DNA from: Streptomyces sp. NBC_01255
GTDB lineage: Bacteria; Actinomycetota; Actinomycetes; Streptomycetales; Streptomycetaceae
Assembly (NCBI RefSeq): GCF_036226445.1
Contig: NZ_CP108474.1
Coordinates: 992,001-1,056,000 of the forward strand
Direction of reading: 5' to 3'
Length of the DNA stretch: 64,000 bases
Below, piece by piece: positions 1 through 7,807 of the stretch (its first letter is position 1; each line of letters begins with the position of its first letter). A program made the position numbers and the translations under genes. Below the pieces are notes generated by a model. It saw only the letters and a list, made by a program, of their open reading frames with translations, did no database searches and had not been told where the DNA came from.

Positions 1-528
1 ACCGGACTGGAGGACGGACTGGAAGGCGGTGACGCGGCCGCCCCGGTAGCCGTGGTTCGTGACCCGGGTGTCTGCACGCAGGACGACCGGGGTCAGCCCG
101 CGCAGCCAGCCGGAGACGTTCGTCTCGGGGATGCCGGCGGCCTCGGCAAAGGCGCGCGTCCTGCCGTGGTCGCCGGAGAGGAACGAGACCTGCTGCTCGA
201 CGTCGCAGCTGGCCTCCGACCGGGTGCCGCCGTAGAGGCCGGGGGTGGAACCGGTGATCTCGCGGACCTGCTGGACGGAGGCGGCGTCCGGGTCCCGCTC
301 CGGGACGACCGCCCGGCCGGTGATCCGGGCGCTGGAGGCGGTGAAGGGGTCGGGGCCCCGCGCGGCGAGCGGCTGGAGGTGGACGTCCTGGGCGGTGGCC
401 GCCGCAGGCTGCTCGCCGTGACTGCCGCCCTGCTCGTCGGAGGAGCAGCCGGCGACGAGGAGAGCCGAGGCGAGCGTCGCGGTGATCGCGGTGGGGGTTC
501 GCCGCGTCCGGCGCAGAGGTGTGCGCAC
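1..528 (-). CDS. DUF6777-like secreted lipoprotein (3' part missing)
   Basis: Reading leftward from a GTG at 528, preceded by GGGAGAACCAG, the frame stays open to the window edge (176 codons). The N-terminus is basic (VRTPLRRTRRTPT), then hydrophobic, then a lipobox ending in AGCSS, so it should be a lipid-anchored exported protein. The mature part contains LQPLAARGPDPFT, GLYGGTR, SCDVEQQ and LRGLTPVVLRADTRVTNHG, the conserved motifs I associate with Streptomyces DUF6777 lipoproteins. The biochemical role of that family is unknown. The gene is divergent from the operon starting at 736. The C-terminal half lies outside the window. Confidence 0.75.
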   Translation of the reverse strand, partial: MRTPLRRTRRTPTAITATLASALLVAGCSSDEQGGSHGEQPAAATAQDVHLQPLAARGPDPFTASSARITGRAVVPERDPDAASVQQVREITGSTPGLYGGTRSEASCDVEQQVSFLSGDHGRTRAFAEAAGIPETNVSGWLRGLTPVVLRADTRVTNHGYRGGRVTAFQSVLQSG

Positions 529-665
529 CTGGTTCTCCCGTTTTCTCTCTCCGGGGCCCGGCGCCCGGTTCCGGCCAGTCCCTCATGTCTGTCGCAGCGC
601 ACGGGCCCCCGCAAGCGGAGGAAGGCCGACCGGGTCGGCCGACACCCGGCCGGTCGAACGACCCA

Positions 666-721
666 CTTGAACGCGTTCAAGAAAACCCCTACGCTCAGCG
701 TGCCAGTTGAACACGTTCAAG
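666..721 (+). promoter_or_regulatory. Promoter with two palindromic TetR-type operators
   Basis: CTTGAACGCGTTCAAG (666-681) is a perfect 16-bp palindrome, and a second site TTGAACACGTTCAA lies at 707-720, 40 bp away. TTGAAC of the first site (667-672) is followed after exactly 17 bp by TACGCT (690-695), a good -35/-10 pair. A repressor on site 1 would cover the -35, and one on site 2 would sit at or just after the transcription start. The GTG of the YndJ-like gene follows at 736. Palindromes of this kind are typical of TetR-family operators. No TetR gene is visible nearby, so the regulator is inferred. Confidence 0.7.
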
Positions 722-735
722 TCGGGGGGTGTCTC

Positions 736-1680
736 GTGACCGCGCTGTCGATCCTGGTGAACCCGGTCGTGATGATCGGCATGTTCTGGGTCGTACCGAC
801 GGGGCTCGCGCTCCTGGACGGGCCCAGACCACCGGGCCTGGACCCGCTCCGGCGCGCCTGGCCGCTGCTCGCCGCCCCCGGAGCACTGGCCCTGTGGCTG
901 CCCCGCTCCGGCTTCTCGGCTGCGCTTGCCGCCGTCTACGCCCTCGCCACGGTGGCACTCGCGCTCCAGGCCCCGGCCCGCCTCATGCTGACCCGCTCCC
1001 TGCGGCCCAGGGAGATCGCCGTGCTCACCGCGCTGGCCGCCCCCTCCGTCGCCGGTCTGGCGCTCGTCGCCGAACGGGCCTCGTACCCGCTCTTCGGCTT
1101 CGAACTGGACATCCTCGCGCTGACCGTCCCGCACTTCCACTTCGCGGGATTCGCCGCCGCCCTGGTCGCCGGTCTCGTCTGCCGCGCCGACGACGGCCCC
1201 ACCGCCCGCTTCGCCGCGCTCAGCGTGCCGGCGGGCACGCTGCTGGTCCTGGCCGGCTACTTCGTCGACGACTGGGCCGAGCTGGCCGGGGCGGTCGTCC
1301 TGACGGCCGGCATGGCGGGGGTCGCCGTCCTGACCCTGCGGGAACGCCGCGAACTCACGACCGGCCGGCTCACACGCGCGCTGCTCGCCGTCTCGGCCCT
1401 GGTCCTCGTCGTCACGATGCTGCTCGCCCTGAGCTGGGCACTCGGCGAGGCCACCGGCCTGCCCCACCTCAGCCTGACGTGGATGGCCGCGACGCACGGC
1501 CTGGGCAACGCCCTCGGTTTCGCGGTCTGCGCCCTGCTCGCCCGGCGCCGCCTCCGGGCGGACGAGACGGACCGGACGGACCAGACAGACCACACACACG
1601 ACAGGCCCCACTCGCCCTACACGCCCCAACCGGCCCACCCGGCACACCCAGCCCACCCGCGAACGGAGCTCCCGGCATGA
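736..1680 (+). CDS. YndJ-like integral membrane protein
   Basis: The 314-aa product is highly hydrophobic with about eight to nine predicted membrane helices, for example VVMIGMFWVVPTGLALL near the start and LLAVSALVLVVTMLLAL late. Conserved-looking HFHFAGFAA and ATHGLGNALGF segments match the YndJ family of uncharacterised membrane proteins. GTG at 736 is chosen because it follows the promoter and leaves a start rich in membrane residues; upstream sequence in the same frame is low-complexity. The C-terminal tail is rich in Asp, Thr, His and Pro. The stop overlaps the next ATG (ATGA), so translation is probably coupled. Controlled by the twin operators upstream. Confidence 0.75.
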   Translation: MTALSILVNPVVMIGMFWVVPTGLALLDGPRPPGLDPLRRAWPLLAAPGALALWLPRSGFSAALAAVYALATVALALQAPARLMLTRSLRPREIAVLTALAAPSVAGLALVAERASYPLFGFELDILALTVPHFHFAGFAAALVAGLVCRADDGPTARFAALSVPAGTLLVLAGYFVDDWAELAGAVVLTAGMAGVAVLTLRERRELTTGRLTRALLAVSALVLVVTMLLALSWALGEATGLPHLSLTWMAATHGLGNALGFAVCALLARRRLRADETDRTDQTDHTHDRPHSPYTPQPAHPAHPAHPRTELPA

Positions 1681-2237
1681 CCCACCTCACGAACAGCCAC
1701 TCCCACACGACCCGCACCACCCGCCCCCGCCCGGGCCTCACCTACCGCGAGGTCGGCGCCACCCGCTCCCCGGAGGACCTCCCCGAGGGCTACCACCACC
1801 TGCGGCACAGCGTGGTCGTCGGCCACGGCCGCGCCGCCTTCGAAACCGCCGGTACCGCCGTCACCACCTGGCAAACGCACCGCGCCTCCGGGGCGACCGT
1901 CCGCAGCGAGGCCGTCCGCGCCGAGCCCGGCGTCCGTCTGGAGGTGTCGGCGGGCGTCGGCCGGGTCCGTATCGGCGCCCCCTGCGAAGTGATCTGGACG
2001 GCGTACGAGGAGCACCGCACCGGCTTCGCGTACGGCACCCTGACCGGCCACCCGGAGCAGGGCGAGGAGTCCTTCGTCGTCGAGCTGGCGCCCGACGGCA
2101 CGGTCCGGTTCACGGTCACCGCGTTCAGCCGGCCCGCCGCCTGGTACACACGGCTCGCCGGCCCGCTGGTCCCCGTGCTCCAGAAGGCGTACGCCCGGCA
2201 TCTCGGCCGGACGCTCCGGCGTCTCGTCAGGGCGTGA
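1677..2237 (+). CDS. DUF1990 family protein
   Basis: A 186-aa soluble protein starting at the ATG that overlaps the previous stop, with GGAG about 10 bases upstream. Landmarks are GLTYREVGATR near the N-terminus, LPEGYHHLRH, a central GAPCEVIWTAYEE and GFAYGTLTGHPEQGEESF; these are hallmarks of the DUF1990 fold, whose members are of unknown function but are often found with YndJ proteins. It ends with an Arg-rich helix, LGRTLRRLVRA. Middle gene of a three-gene operon; the gap to the next gene is 22 bp. The biochemical activity cannot be deduced. Confidence 0.8.
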   Translation: MTHLTNSHSHTTRTTRPRPGLTYREVGATRSPEDLPEGYHHLRHSVVVGHGRAAFETAGTAVTTWQTHRASGATVRSEAVRAEPGVRLEVSAGVGRVRIGAPCEVIWTAYEEHRTGFAYGTLTGHPEQGEESFVVELAPDGTVRFTVTAFSRPAAWYTRLAGPLVPVLQKAYARHLGRTLRRLVRA

Positions 2238-2259
2238 TCCCGGGCCGATACTGGAAGCG

Positions 2260-3666
2260 ATGGAGTGGTTCACCGCGCCCGACCTCTGGCTGAGCCGGAT
2301 CGCGTTCCAGCGGGGCCTCGCCGGGCTGTACTGCGTGGCGTTCCTGTCGGCCGCCCTCCAGTTCAGGGCGCTGATCGGCGAGCGTGGCATGCTCCCCGTA
2401 CCGGAGTACCTGCGCGTGGCCGGCCCGCGCCGCGCTCCTTCGCTCTTCCACTGGCGCTACTCCGACCGGCTGTTCGCGGCCGTCGCGTGGACCGGGGCAG
2501 CGATCGCCCTCGCCCTCGTGGCGGGCGCCGGTGACGCGGTGCCGCTGCCGGTGTCGATGCTCCTCTGGTTCGTGCTCTGGGTCCTGTACCTGTCGATCGT
2601 GAACGTGGGCCAGACCTGGTACGCCTTCGGCTGGGAGTCGCTGCTCCTGGAGACCGGGTTCCTCGCGGTCTTCCTCGGCAACGACGACACGGCACCGCCC
2701 GTCCTCGTCCTCTTCCTGCTGCGCTGGCTGCTCTTCCGGGTCGAGTTCGGCGCCGGGCTCATCAAGATCCGGGGCGACCGCTGCTGGCGGAACCTCACCT
2801 GTCTCTACCACCACCACGAGACGCAGCCGATGCCCGGCCCACTGAGCTGGTTCTTCCACCACCTGCCGCGCCCGCTGCACCGGGTCGAGGCTGCGGCCAA
2901 CCACGTCGTCCAGCTGTTCGTGCCGCTCCTGCTCTTCACCCCGCAGCCGGTGGCCACGGTCGCCGCCTGCCTCATGATCGCGACACAGCTGTGGCTGGTG
3001 CTCTCCGGCAACTTCGCCTGGCTGAACTGGCTGACCATCGTGCTCGCCGTCTCGGTCGTGGACGCCTCCGCGCTCACCGGTGAGCACCCGCGGCCGGACC
3101 CGCCGCTCTGGTACGTGGTCGTGGTCGTCGCGGTGACCGCCTTCGTCCTGTTCCGGAGCTACCGCCCGGTGCGCAACCTGCTCTCCCGCAACCAGGCGAT
3201 GAACCGCTCGTACGACCCGTTCCACCTGGTCAACACATACGGCGCGTTCGGCACGGTCGGCCGGGTACGGGACGAGATCGTCGTCGAGGGCACCGACGAT
3301 CCGGCACCGCACGCGGGCACGGTCTGGCGGGAGTACGGCTTCCGGGGCAAGCCCGGCGATCCGCGGCGGCTGCCGCGCCAGTTCGCCCCGTACCACCTGC
3401 GCCTGGACTGGCTGATGTGGTTCGCCGCCCTCTCCCCCGGGTACGCGCGGGAGTGGTTCGGGCCCTTCGTGGAGCGGCTGCTCGACGGCGACCGCGACAC
3501 GCTGCGGCTGCTCGCCCACAACCCGTTCCCCGACGCACCGCCGACGCACGTCCGCGCCCGGCTGTACCGGTACCGGTACACGACGTGGCGCGAGCTGCGC
3601 GAGACCGGGGCGTGGTGGCACCGGACGCTGGTGCGGGAGTACCTGCCGCCGATCCGGCTCAGATAG
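2260..3666 (+). CDS. Lipase maturation factor family protein
   Basis: A 468-aa polytopic membrane protein with GGAAG just before the ATG. It begins MEWFTAPDLWLSRIAFQRGL and contains GERGMLPVPEYLR, FGWESLLLETGFLAVFLG, RWLLFRVEFGAGLIKIRGD and a CLYHHHETQPMPGPLSWF block. These are the signature blocks of the lipase maturation factor (LMF1-like) family. Eukaryotic LMF1 helps lipases fold in the ER; what the bacterial members do is not established. The C-terminal soluble part has YGAFGTVGRVRDEIVVEG and a late RARLYRYRYT segment. Third gene of the operon, followed by a strong hairpin. Confidence 0.85.
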   Translation: MEWFTAPDLWLSRIAFQRGLAGLYCVAFLSAALQFRALIGERGMLPVPEYLRVAGPRRAPSLFHWRYSDRLFAAVAWTGAAIALALVAGAGDAVPLPVSMLLWFVLWVLYLSIVNVGQTWYAFGWESLLLETGFLAVFLGNDDTAPPVLVLFLLRWLLFRVEFGAGLIKIRGDRCWRNLTCLYHHHETQPMPGPLSWFFHHLPRPLHRVEAAANHVVQLFVPLLLFTPQPVATVAACLMIATQLWLVLSGNFAWLNWLTIVLAVSVVDASALTGEHPRPDPPLWYVVVVVAVTAFVLFRSYRPVRNLLSRNQAMNRSYDPFHLVNTYGAFGTVGRVRDEIVVEGTDDPAPHAGTVWREYGFRGKPGDPRRLPRQFAPYHLRLDWLMWFAALSPGYAREWFGPFVERLLDGDRDTLRLLAHNPFPDAPPTHVRARLYRYRYTTWRELRETGAWWHRTLVREYLPPIRLR

Positions 3667-3705
3667 GGACGCTCTCGGGCAGGGACGTACTCGGGCAGGG
3701 ACGTA

Positions 3706-3742
3706 CCGCTGCCCCCGGCCGGAAGGAGGACGGGGGCAGCGG
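3706..3742 (+). terminator. Hairpin terminator after the LMF operon
   Basis: CCGCTGCCCCC (3706-3716) pairs perfectly with GGGGGCAGCGG (3732-3742) across a 15-base loop, 39 bp after the LMF stop. It is preceded by an imperfect tandem repeat of tcgggcagggacgtac (about 3675-3705). There is no U-tract, as is usual in Streptomyces. Confidence 0.55.
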
Positions 3743-3815
3743 AGTGGAGCAAGGGTTACGTCAGGGCACCGGTTCGGTCGGGATGACGTGGTCGATGAAT
3801 GACCTGGTCGAAGAC

Positions 3816-3986
3816 TCAGTCGATGCCGGGCAGGATGTGGGGCTCCGCGAGGTCGTCCTCGTAGCCCGCCAGCCGGATCGGGGCCGCGTGGGCCCACACT
3901 TCGAGACTTCCGAGCTCGCCGTTTCGGCGGGGCCGGTCCTGGGATTCGGCCGGTCTCGGTTCCTGCTTCGTCAGTTCGGGTGTCAC
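3816..3986 (-). CDS. Orphan 56-aa acidic peptide, possible RiPP precursor
   Basis: The GTG at 3986 is chosen over an upstream ATG at 4052 because it has a perfect AAAGGAG six bases before it. The peptide starts VTPELTKQEPRPAES and has a charged middle. It ends in a distinctive tail containing LEVWAHAAPIRLAGYEDD and then LAEPHILPGID. A hydrophilic leader-like half followed by a compact, residue-diverse core rich in W, Y, H, P and D resembles ribosomal peptide precursors. I do not recognise the family, and no modifying enzyme (ATP-grasp, YcaO, radical SAM, lanthionine synthetase) lies beside it. The neighbours are the LMF operon (convergent) and an SDR gene. Coding status is supported mainly by the Shine-Dalgarno sequence. 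Confidence 0.55.
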   Translation of the reverse strand: MTPELTKQEPRPAESQDRPRRNGELGSLEVWAHAAPIRLAGYEDDLAEPHILPGID

Positions 3987-4207
3987 CGCGCACTCCTTTG
4001 TGTCGCGTACCAATGGGGCCTTGGTGCCGTCGGTCGCGGTGGCGCCGTTCATCGGGCGGGACCGCGGCCTTGGTGGCAGGCCAGTCCCCGGACCGGCCGT
4101 GAGGATGGTGTGTCTCCTCGGTGGCCGACCGTGGACATCAGAGTAACCAAATGAGCGCGTCCGCGCTCTACCGGGCTCAGAAGTGTGATGCGATCGAGTG
4201 AATGAAG

Positions 4208-4247
4208 CCGAAAGAGCGCCCTACCAGCAGGTAGAGCGCTCTTTCGG
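4208..4247. terminator. Strong hairpin, terminator of the SDR gene
   Basis: An 18-bp stem with a single mismatch (4208-4225 with 4230-4247) and an AGCA loop lies 9 bp beyond the stop of the SDR gene. The stem begins CCGAAAGAGCG. It could serve transcription from both directions. Confidence 0.7.
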
Positions 4248-4256
4248 AGTTGCGTT

Positions 4257-5741
4257 TTACCAGTTGGCGGGGGCGTAGTCCTTGAGGAAGCAGCCGTAGA
4301 GGTCCTCGCCGGCCTCGCCGCGCACGACCGGGTCGTAGACGCGGGCCGCGCCGTCGACCAGGTCGAGCGGGGCGTGGAAGCCCTCCTCGGCGAGGCGCAG
4401 CTTGTCGAAGTGCGGACGCTCGTCGGTGATCCAGCCGGTGTCGACCGAGGTCATGAGGATGCCGTCGGTCTCGAACATCTCCTGGCCGCTGGTCCGCGTC
4501 ACCATGTTCATCGCGGCCTTCGCGGCGTTGGTGTTCGGGTGGCCCGCGCCCTTGTAGCCGCGACTGAAGACGCCCTCCATCGCCGAGACGTTGACGACGT
4601 AGGCGCGCCCGCTGGCCGCCTTCTTCGCGGCGTCGGCCATCGCCGGACGCAGCTTGCTGATCAGGATGAACGGCGCCGTGTAGTTGCACAGCTGGGTTTC
4701 GAGGAGCTCCACCGGGGAGATCTGCTCGATGCTCTGCACCCAGGTGTTGGACTCGACGACGTCCGGCACCAGGCCGCCCGCGTCGATCGCGGTGCCGTCG
4801 AGGTGCCGGGCGATGCTGGCGTTCCCCGCGACCAGGGCGAGGTCGGCGACCTGCTGCGCCTCCAGACCGCTGACACCGACGGGCAGCGCGGCGGCCGTCC
4901 CGAGCTCACCGACCGCGCCGGAGTTGAAGGCGCCGATGACGTGGTGGGCGGGGAGCTCACCCGCGGGCAGCGGGGCGCTCTCGCCGTCGACCAGGGCGGC
5001 GTAGGCGGAGGGCAGGCGGCGCACGGTCTGCGTCGCGTTGTTGATGAGGATGTCCAGCGGACCGGCCTCGGCCATCTGGTCGGCGAGGGCCACGGCCTGG
5101 GCCGGGTCGCGCAGGTCGATGCCGACGACCTCCAGGCGGTGCATCCACTCCGCGGAATCGTCCATGGCCTTGAAGCGGCGGATGGCGTCCTTGGGGAAGC
5201 GCGTGGTGATGGTCGTGTGGGCGCCGTCGCGGAGCAGCCGCAGCGCGATGTACATGCCGATCTTGGCCCGGCCGCCGGTGAGCAGCGCGCGCTTGCCGGT
5301 GAGGTCCGCGCCGGCGTCGCGCTTGGCCCGGTTCAGCGCCGCGCACGGCTGGCAGAGCTGGTGGTAGAAGTAGTCGACCTCGACGAACCGCGTCTTGCAG
5401 ACGTAGCAGGAGCGCGGACGCTGGAGTATCCCGGCGATCCTGCCCTCCTCCGTGACCGAGGAGGGCAGGATGCCCTCGGTCTCGTCGTCGATGCGCTGCG
5501 CGGAGCCGGTGGCCGTGGCCTCGGTGACCGCTTTGTCGTTGGCGGTCTTGGCGGCCCGGCGCTCCTGGCGGCGGCGCTGCTTCACGGTCCGGTAGATCCC
5601 GGCCGTGGCGCGCCGGACGACGATCGCGTCCGGGTGGTCGACGTCCAGCTTGTCGAGCTCGTCGAGGACGCTCAGGCAGACGGCCAGGCGCTCGGGGTCG
5701 ACGCCCGGCCCGTAGTCCTGGTTTTCTTCGGTCACCGTCAT
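4257..5741 (-). CDS. SDR-family Rossmann protein with N-terminal zinc ribbon
   Basis: A 494-aa protein. Residues 1-110 are a charged leader with a helical QRRRQERRAAKTAND stretch. A CYVC...CQPC pair (about 112-133) looks like a zinc ribbon. The rest is a short-chain dehydrogenase/reductase fold: ALLTGGRAKIG for the nucleotide, INNATQ, and VNVSAMEGVF for the catalytic serine. The lysine of the active site is present (NTNAAKAAMNM), but the usual tyrosine four residues before it is Thr, so ordinary SDR redox chemistry is doubtful. A long insert lies between INNATQ and the serine. The ATG at 5741 has GAAGG upstream. Ends in a strong terminator. Confidence 0.8.
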   Translation of the reverse strand: MTVTEENQDYGPGVDPERLAVCLSVLDELDKLDVDHPDAIVVRRATAGIYRTVKQRRRQERRAAKTANDKAVTEATATGSAQRIDDETEGILPSSVTEEGRIAGILQRPRSCYVCKTRFVEVDYFYHQLCQPCAALNRAKRDAGADLTGKRALLTGGRAKIGMYIALRLLRDGAHTTITTRFPKDAIRRFKAMDDSAEWMHRLEVVGIDLRDPAQAVALADQMAEAGPLDILINNATQTVRRLPSAYAALVDGESAPLPAGELPAHHVIGAFNSGAVGELGTAAALPVGVSGLEAQQVADLALVAGNASIARHLDGTAIDAGGLVPDVVESNTWVQSIEQISPVELLETQLCNYTAPFILISKLRPAMADAAKKAASGRAYVVNVSAMEGVFSRGYKGAGHPNTNAAKAAMNMVTRTSGQEMFETDGILMTSVDTGWITDERPHFDKLRLAEEGFHAPLDLVDGAARVYDPVVRGEAGEDLYGCFLKDYAPANW

Positions 5742-5807
5742 GGCCTTCGGGTTCCTCGTTCGCTCGTACGTCGTCGCCGCCGCTCGCGGGCGCTCGAATA
5801 AGCAACT

Positions 5808-6497
5808 TTACGGAGCGGGGGGCCGCGCCTCCAAACCCGTTCGGGGGGCGTGGTCGAAGACACAGTCCCCGCAGAGGCCGCCGCCGGGGCAGCGGTAGTA
5901 GAGGCAGCAGCTGGCGCGGCGCAGCCGGGGGCCTCGGACCGTACCGGCGAGGTCCGGGTGATCGAGGAGCCCGGAGACGAGGACGGCGGCCCGGTCGGCG
6001 ACCTCCGGCCTGCCCTGCGCACGGGCCCAGCGGGTGAGCTCGCGCAGGGCGCCGGCGAGGGCGGAGCCCGCGTTTCCCCAGAGCAGCCGGGGCGAGATCC
6101 GGCCGTCGCGGCGCAGCGCCGCGTGCAGCGGGACGAGGTGGGCCTCCTGGACGGCCGCGCGGAGGGCGTCGACGGTGGCGGGCCGGGTCGTGGAGCCGGA
6201 CCACCACAGGTCGTCGGGTGAGGTCAGCGCCCCGTCCCAGTGCAGCTCGCCGGGGGCGAGGTCGGGGAAGGCGCCGTACAGCGCGGCCGGTCCGAGCGCG
6301 GTCGACCAGAGCCTGGCCGCGAGCCCGAGGTGGGCGACGGAGGCCCCGACCCGCCGCTCGGGAGCGTGGAGCCGGGCGGCGACCCGGTCCACGCGCGCGG
6401 TGAGGGGGCCGTCCTCCCCCGCGTACAGCTCGGCGAGGGGGCGGTGCGCCCCTCCGGTCTCCGGCGCGGTGGTCCGCAGCGCGAAGAATCCGCCCAC
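5808..6497 (-). CDS. FhuF-like (2Fe-2S)-binding protein
   Basis: A 229-aa protein whose C-terminus carries CCLYYRCPGGGLCGDC, the four-cysteine iron-sulfur motif of the FhuF ferric-siderophore reductase C-terminal domain. FhuF-type proteins release iron from imported siderophores in the cytoplasm. The start is the GTG at 6497, placed four bases after GGGGGAGG; the frame is open further upstream to 6572, but that part is the coding shadow of a palindromic repeat. The middle contains WWSGSTTRPATVDALR and LLWGNAGSALAGALREL, typical of the family. No siderophore transporter lies next to it. Confidence 0.8.
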   Translation of the reverse strand: MGGFFALRTTAPETGGAHRPLAELYAGEDGPLTARVDRVAARLHAPERRVGASVAHLGLAARLWSTALGPAALYGAFPDLAPGELHWDGALTSPDDLWWSGSTTRPATVDALRAAVQEAHLVPLHAALRRDGRISPRLLWGNAGSALAGALRELTRWARAQGRPEVADRAAVLVSGLLDHPDLAGTVRGPRLRRASCCLYYRCPGGGLCGDCVFDHAPRTGLEARPPAP

Positions 6498-6501
6498 CGA
6501 T

Positions 6502-6552
6502 CCTCCCCCAGCCTCCGGCCGGGGGTACCCCCATCTCGCTCCGCTCGCCACG
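6502..6552. repeat. Streptomyces-type dispersed palindromic repeat
   Basis: The segment contains the perfect palindrome GGGGGTACCCCC (6521-6532) inside CCTCCGGCC...CATCTCGCTCCGCT. On the minus strand it reads as the sequence that encodes SEMGVPPAGGW when translated, a dispersed intergenic element I recognise from many Streptomyces genomes. Its minus-strand end supplies the GGGGGAGG Shine-Dalgarno of the FhuF-like gene. Confidence 0.6.
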
Positions 6553-6787
6553 AGATCCAGCTCGGGTTCCACGCGCCTGCCCCCACGTCCCTCGGTCCTG
6601 CGGCGAAGACTTCCGTACCGCCATGATTCTTCCGCACCGGCAGGAGGGCGCCGGAAAGATCCCGTTCCACCCCTTCCGACCTGCGCGGGTGTACATCTCC
6701 GGGCGTACGCGCGGGCCGCGTACTGCGACGGCGGTACCCCCCAAGACGTTCCCTGGTACGACGCCGAAATCGCCCGGAAGAGAGATC

Positions 6788-7807
6788 GTGGAGGGTATGA
6801 GCCCCCTCCTGCTGTCCGTGCTCCTGTCTCTGGTCTCGGCGGTCGCCTACGCGGCCGCGGCGATCGTGCAGGAGCGGGTCGCGGCCTCCGCCGCCGGTCC
6901 GCGCTACGCGCCGTTGCGCAGCCCTGCCTGGTGGGTGTCCGTCCTGCTCAACGGTCTCGGCGCGACCCTGCACGTGGTCGCCCTCGCGTACGGCCCGCTC
7001 AGCCTGGTCCAGCCGCTGGGCGCCCTCACGATCGTGTTCGCGCTGCCCATGGCGGCCCTCTTCGTCGGCCGCAGGGCCGGGCGGCGGGCCTGGCGCGGCG
7101 CCCTCATGGCCACGGTCGGCCTCGCCGGCCTGCTGAGCCTCACGAACGGCTCCGACACGCAGTCGCTCGCCGACGGGGAACGGTGGCTGCTCGCGGCCGG
7201 CACGTCCGCCGTGGTGGCCGTCCTGTTCACGGTGGCGCACCTGGTGGGCCGGTCCGTGCTGCGCAGCGTGATCCTGGCCGCCGCGGCCGGTGTCTCCTTC
7301 GGCATGGCCTCGGTCTTCACCAAGTCCGTGGCCGAGGAATGGACCTCCGGCGCCCCGCTCGCCGAGTGGACCGGTCTGCTCGTCCTGTCGGCGCTCGCCG
7401 TGACCGGGCTGCTCCTCTCGCAGGCCTCGTACCGGGGCGCGGGGCTCGCCGCCCCGCTCGCCACGGTCACCGTGGTGAACCCGGTGGTCGCGGCTGCCGT
7501 GGGCCTCACGCTCTTCGGCGAGAGCTTCCGTTACGGCACGGCGGGCACCGTCGCCGCGCTGATCTGCGGCGCGGTCGCGGCGGGCGGCCTGGTCCAGCTC
7601 ACCCTGGACCGCATGACGGTCCCGCCGGAGGCCCTGTCGGTGTCATCGGAGTCATCGGAGTCATCAGCAACAGCAGGGTCAGCGGGGTCAGATGGAGACG
7701 CCCCGCGCCCTGAGGTAGGCCAGCGGGTCGATGTCGGAGCCGTACCCGGGACCCGTCCGTACCTCGAAGTGGAGATGCGGTCCCGAGCTGTTGCCGGTCG
7801 ACCCTGA
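6788..7807 (+). CDS. DMT-superfamily (EamA-like) transporter
   Basis: About 339 aa with roughly ten membrane helices: SAVAYAAAAIVQERVA at the start, PLSLVQPLGALTIVFALP, and a second half with SFGMASVFTKSVAEEW and LATVTVVNPVVAAAVGL. The internal two-fold arrangement and the GPLSLVQPLG / NPVVAAAVG blocks fit DMT-family permeases; the substrate is unknown. GTG at 6788 (GGAAGAGAG upstream) is preferred; ATG at 6797 is the alternative. The last 40 codons are low-complexity Ser/Glu and hydrophilic. They overlap the end of the convergent peptidase gene by 120 bp, so the natural C-terminus may have been shorter before a read-through change. Confidence 0.75.
   Translation: MEGMSPLLLSVLLSLVSAVAYAAAAIVQERVAASAAGPRYAPLRSPAWWVSVLLNGLGATLHVVALAYGPLSLVQPLGALTIVFALPMAALFVGRRAGRRAWRGALMATVGLAGLLSLTNGSDTQSLADGERWLLAAGTSAVVAVLFTVAHLVGRSVLRSVILAAAAGVSFGMASVFTKSVAEEWTSGAPLAEWTGLLVLSALAVTGLLLSQASYRGAGLAAPLATVTVVNPVVAAAVGLTLFGESFRYGTAGTVAALICGAVAAGGLVQLTLDRMTVPPEALSVSSESSESSATAGSAGSDGDAPRPEVGQRVDVGAVPGTRPYLEVEMRSRAVAGRP

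Noticed and set aside
52-1680. Single 542-aa plus-strand frame
   Set aside because: Its first 228 codons are an Arg/Gly-rich shadow of the minus-strand lipoprotein; the real gene starts at GTG 736.
2227-3993. 588-aa minus-strand frame opposite the LMF gene
   Set aside because: Composition is Arg/Pro/Gln-rich shadow coding; the plus-strand frame has clear family blocks.
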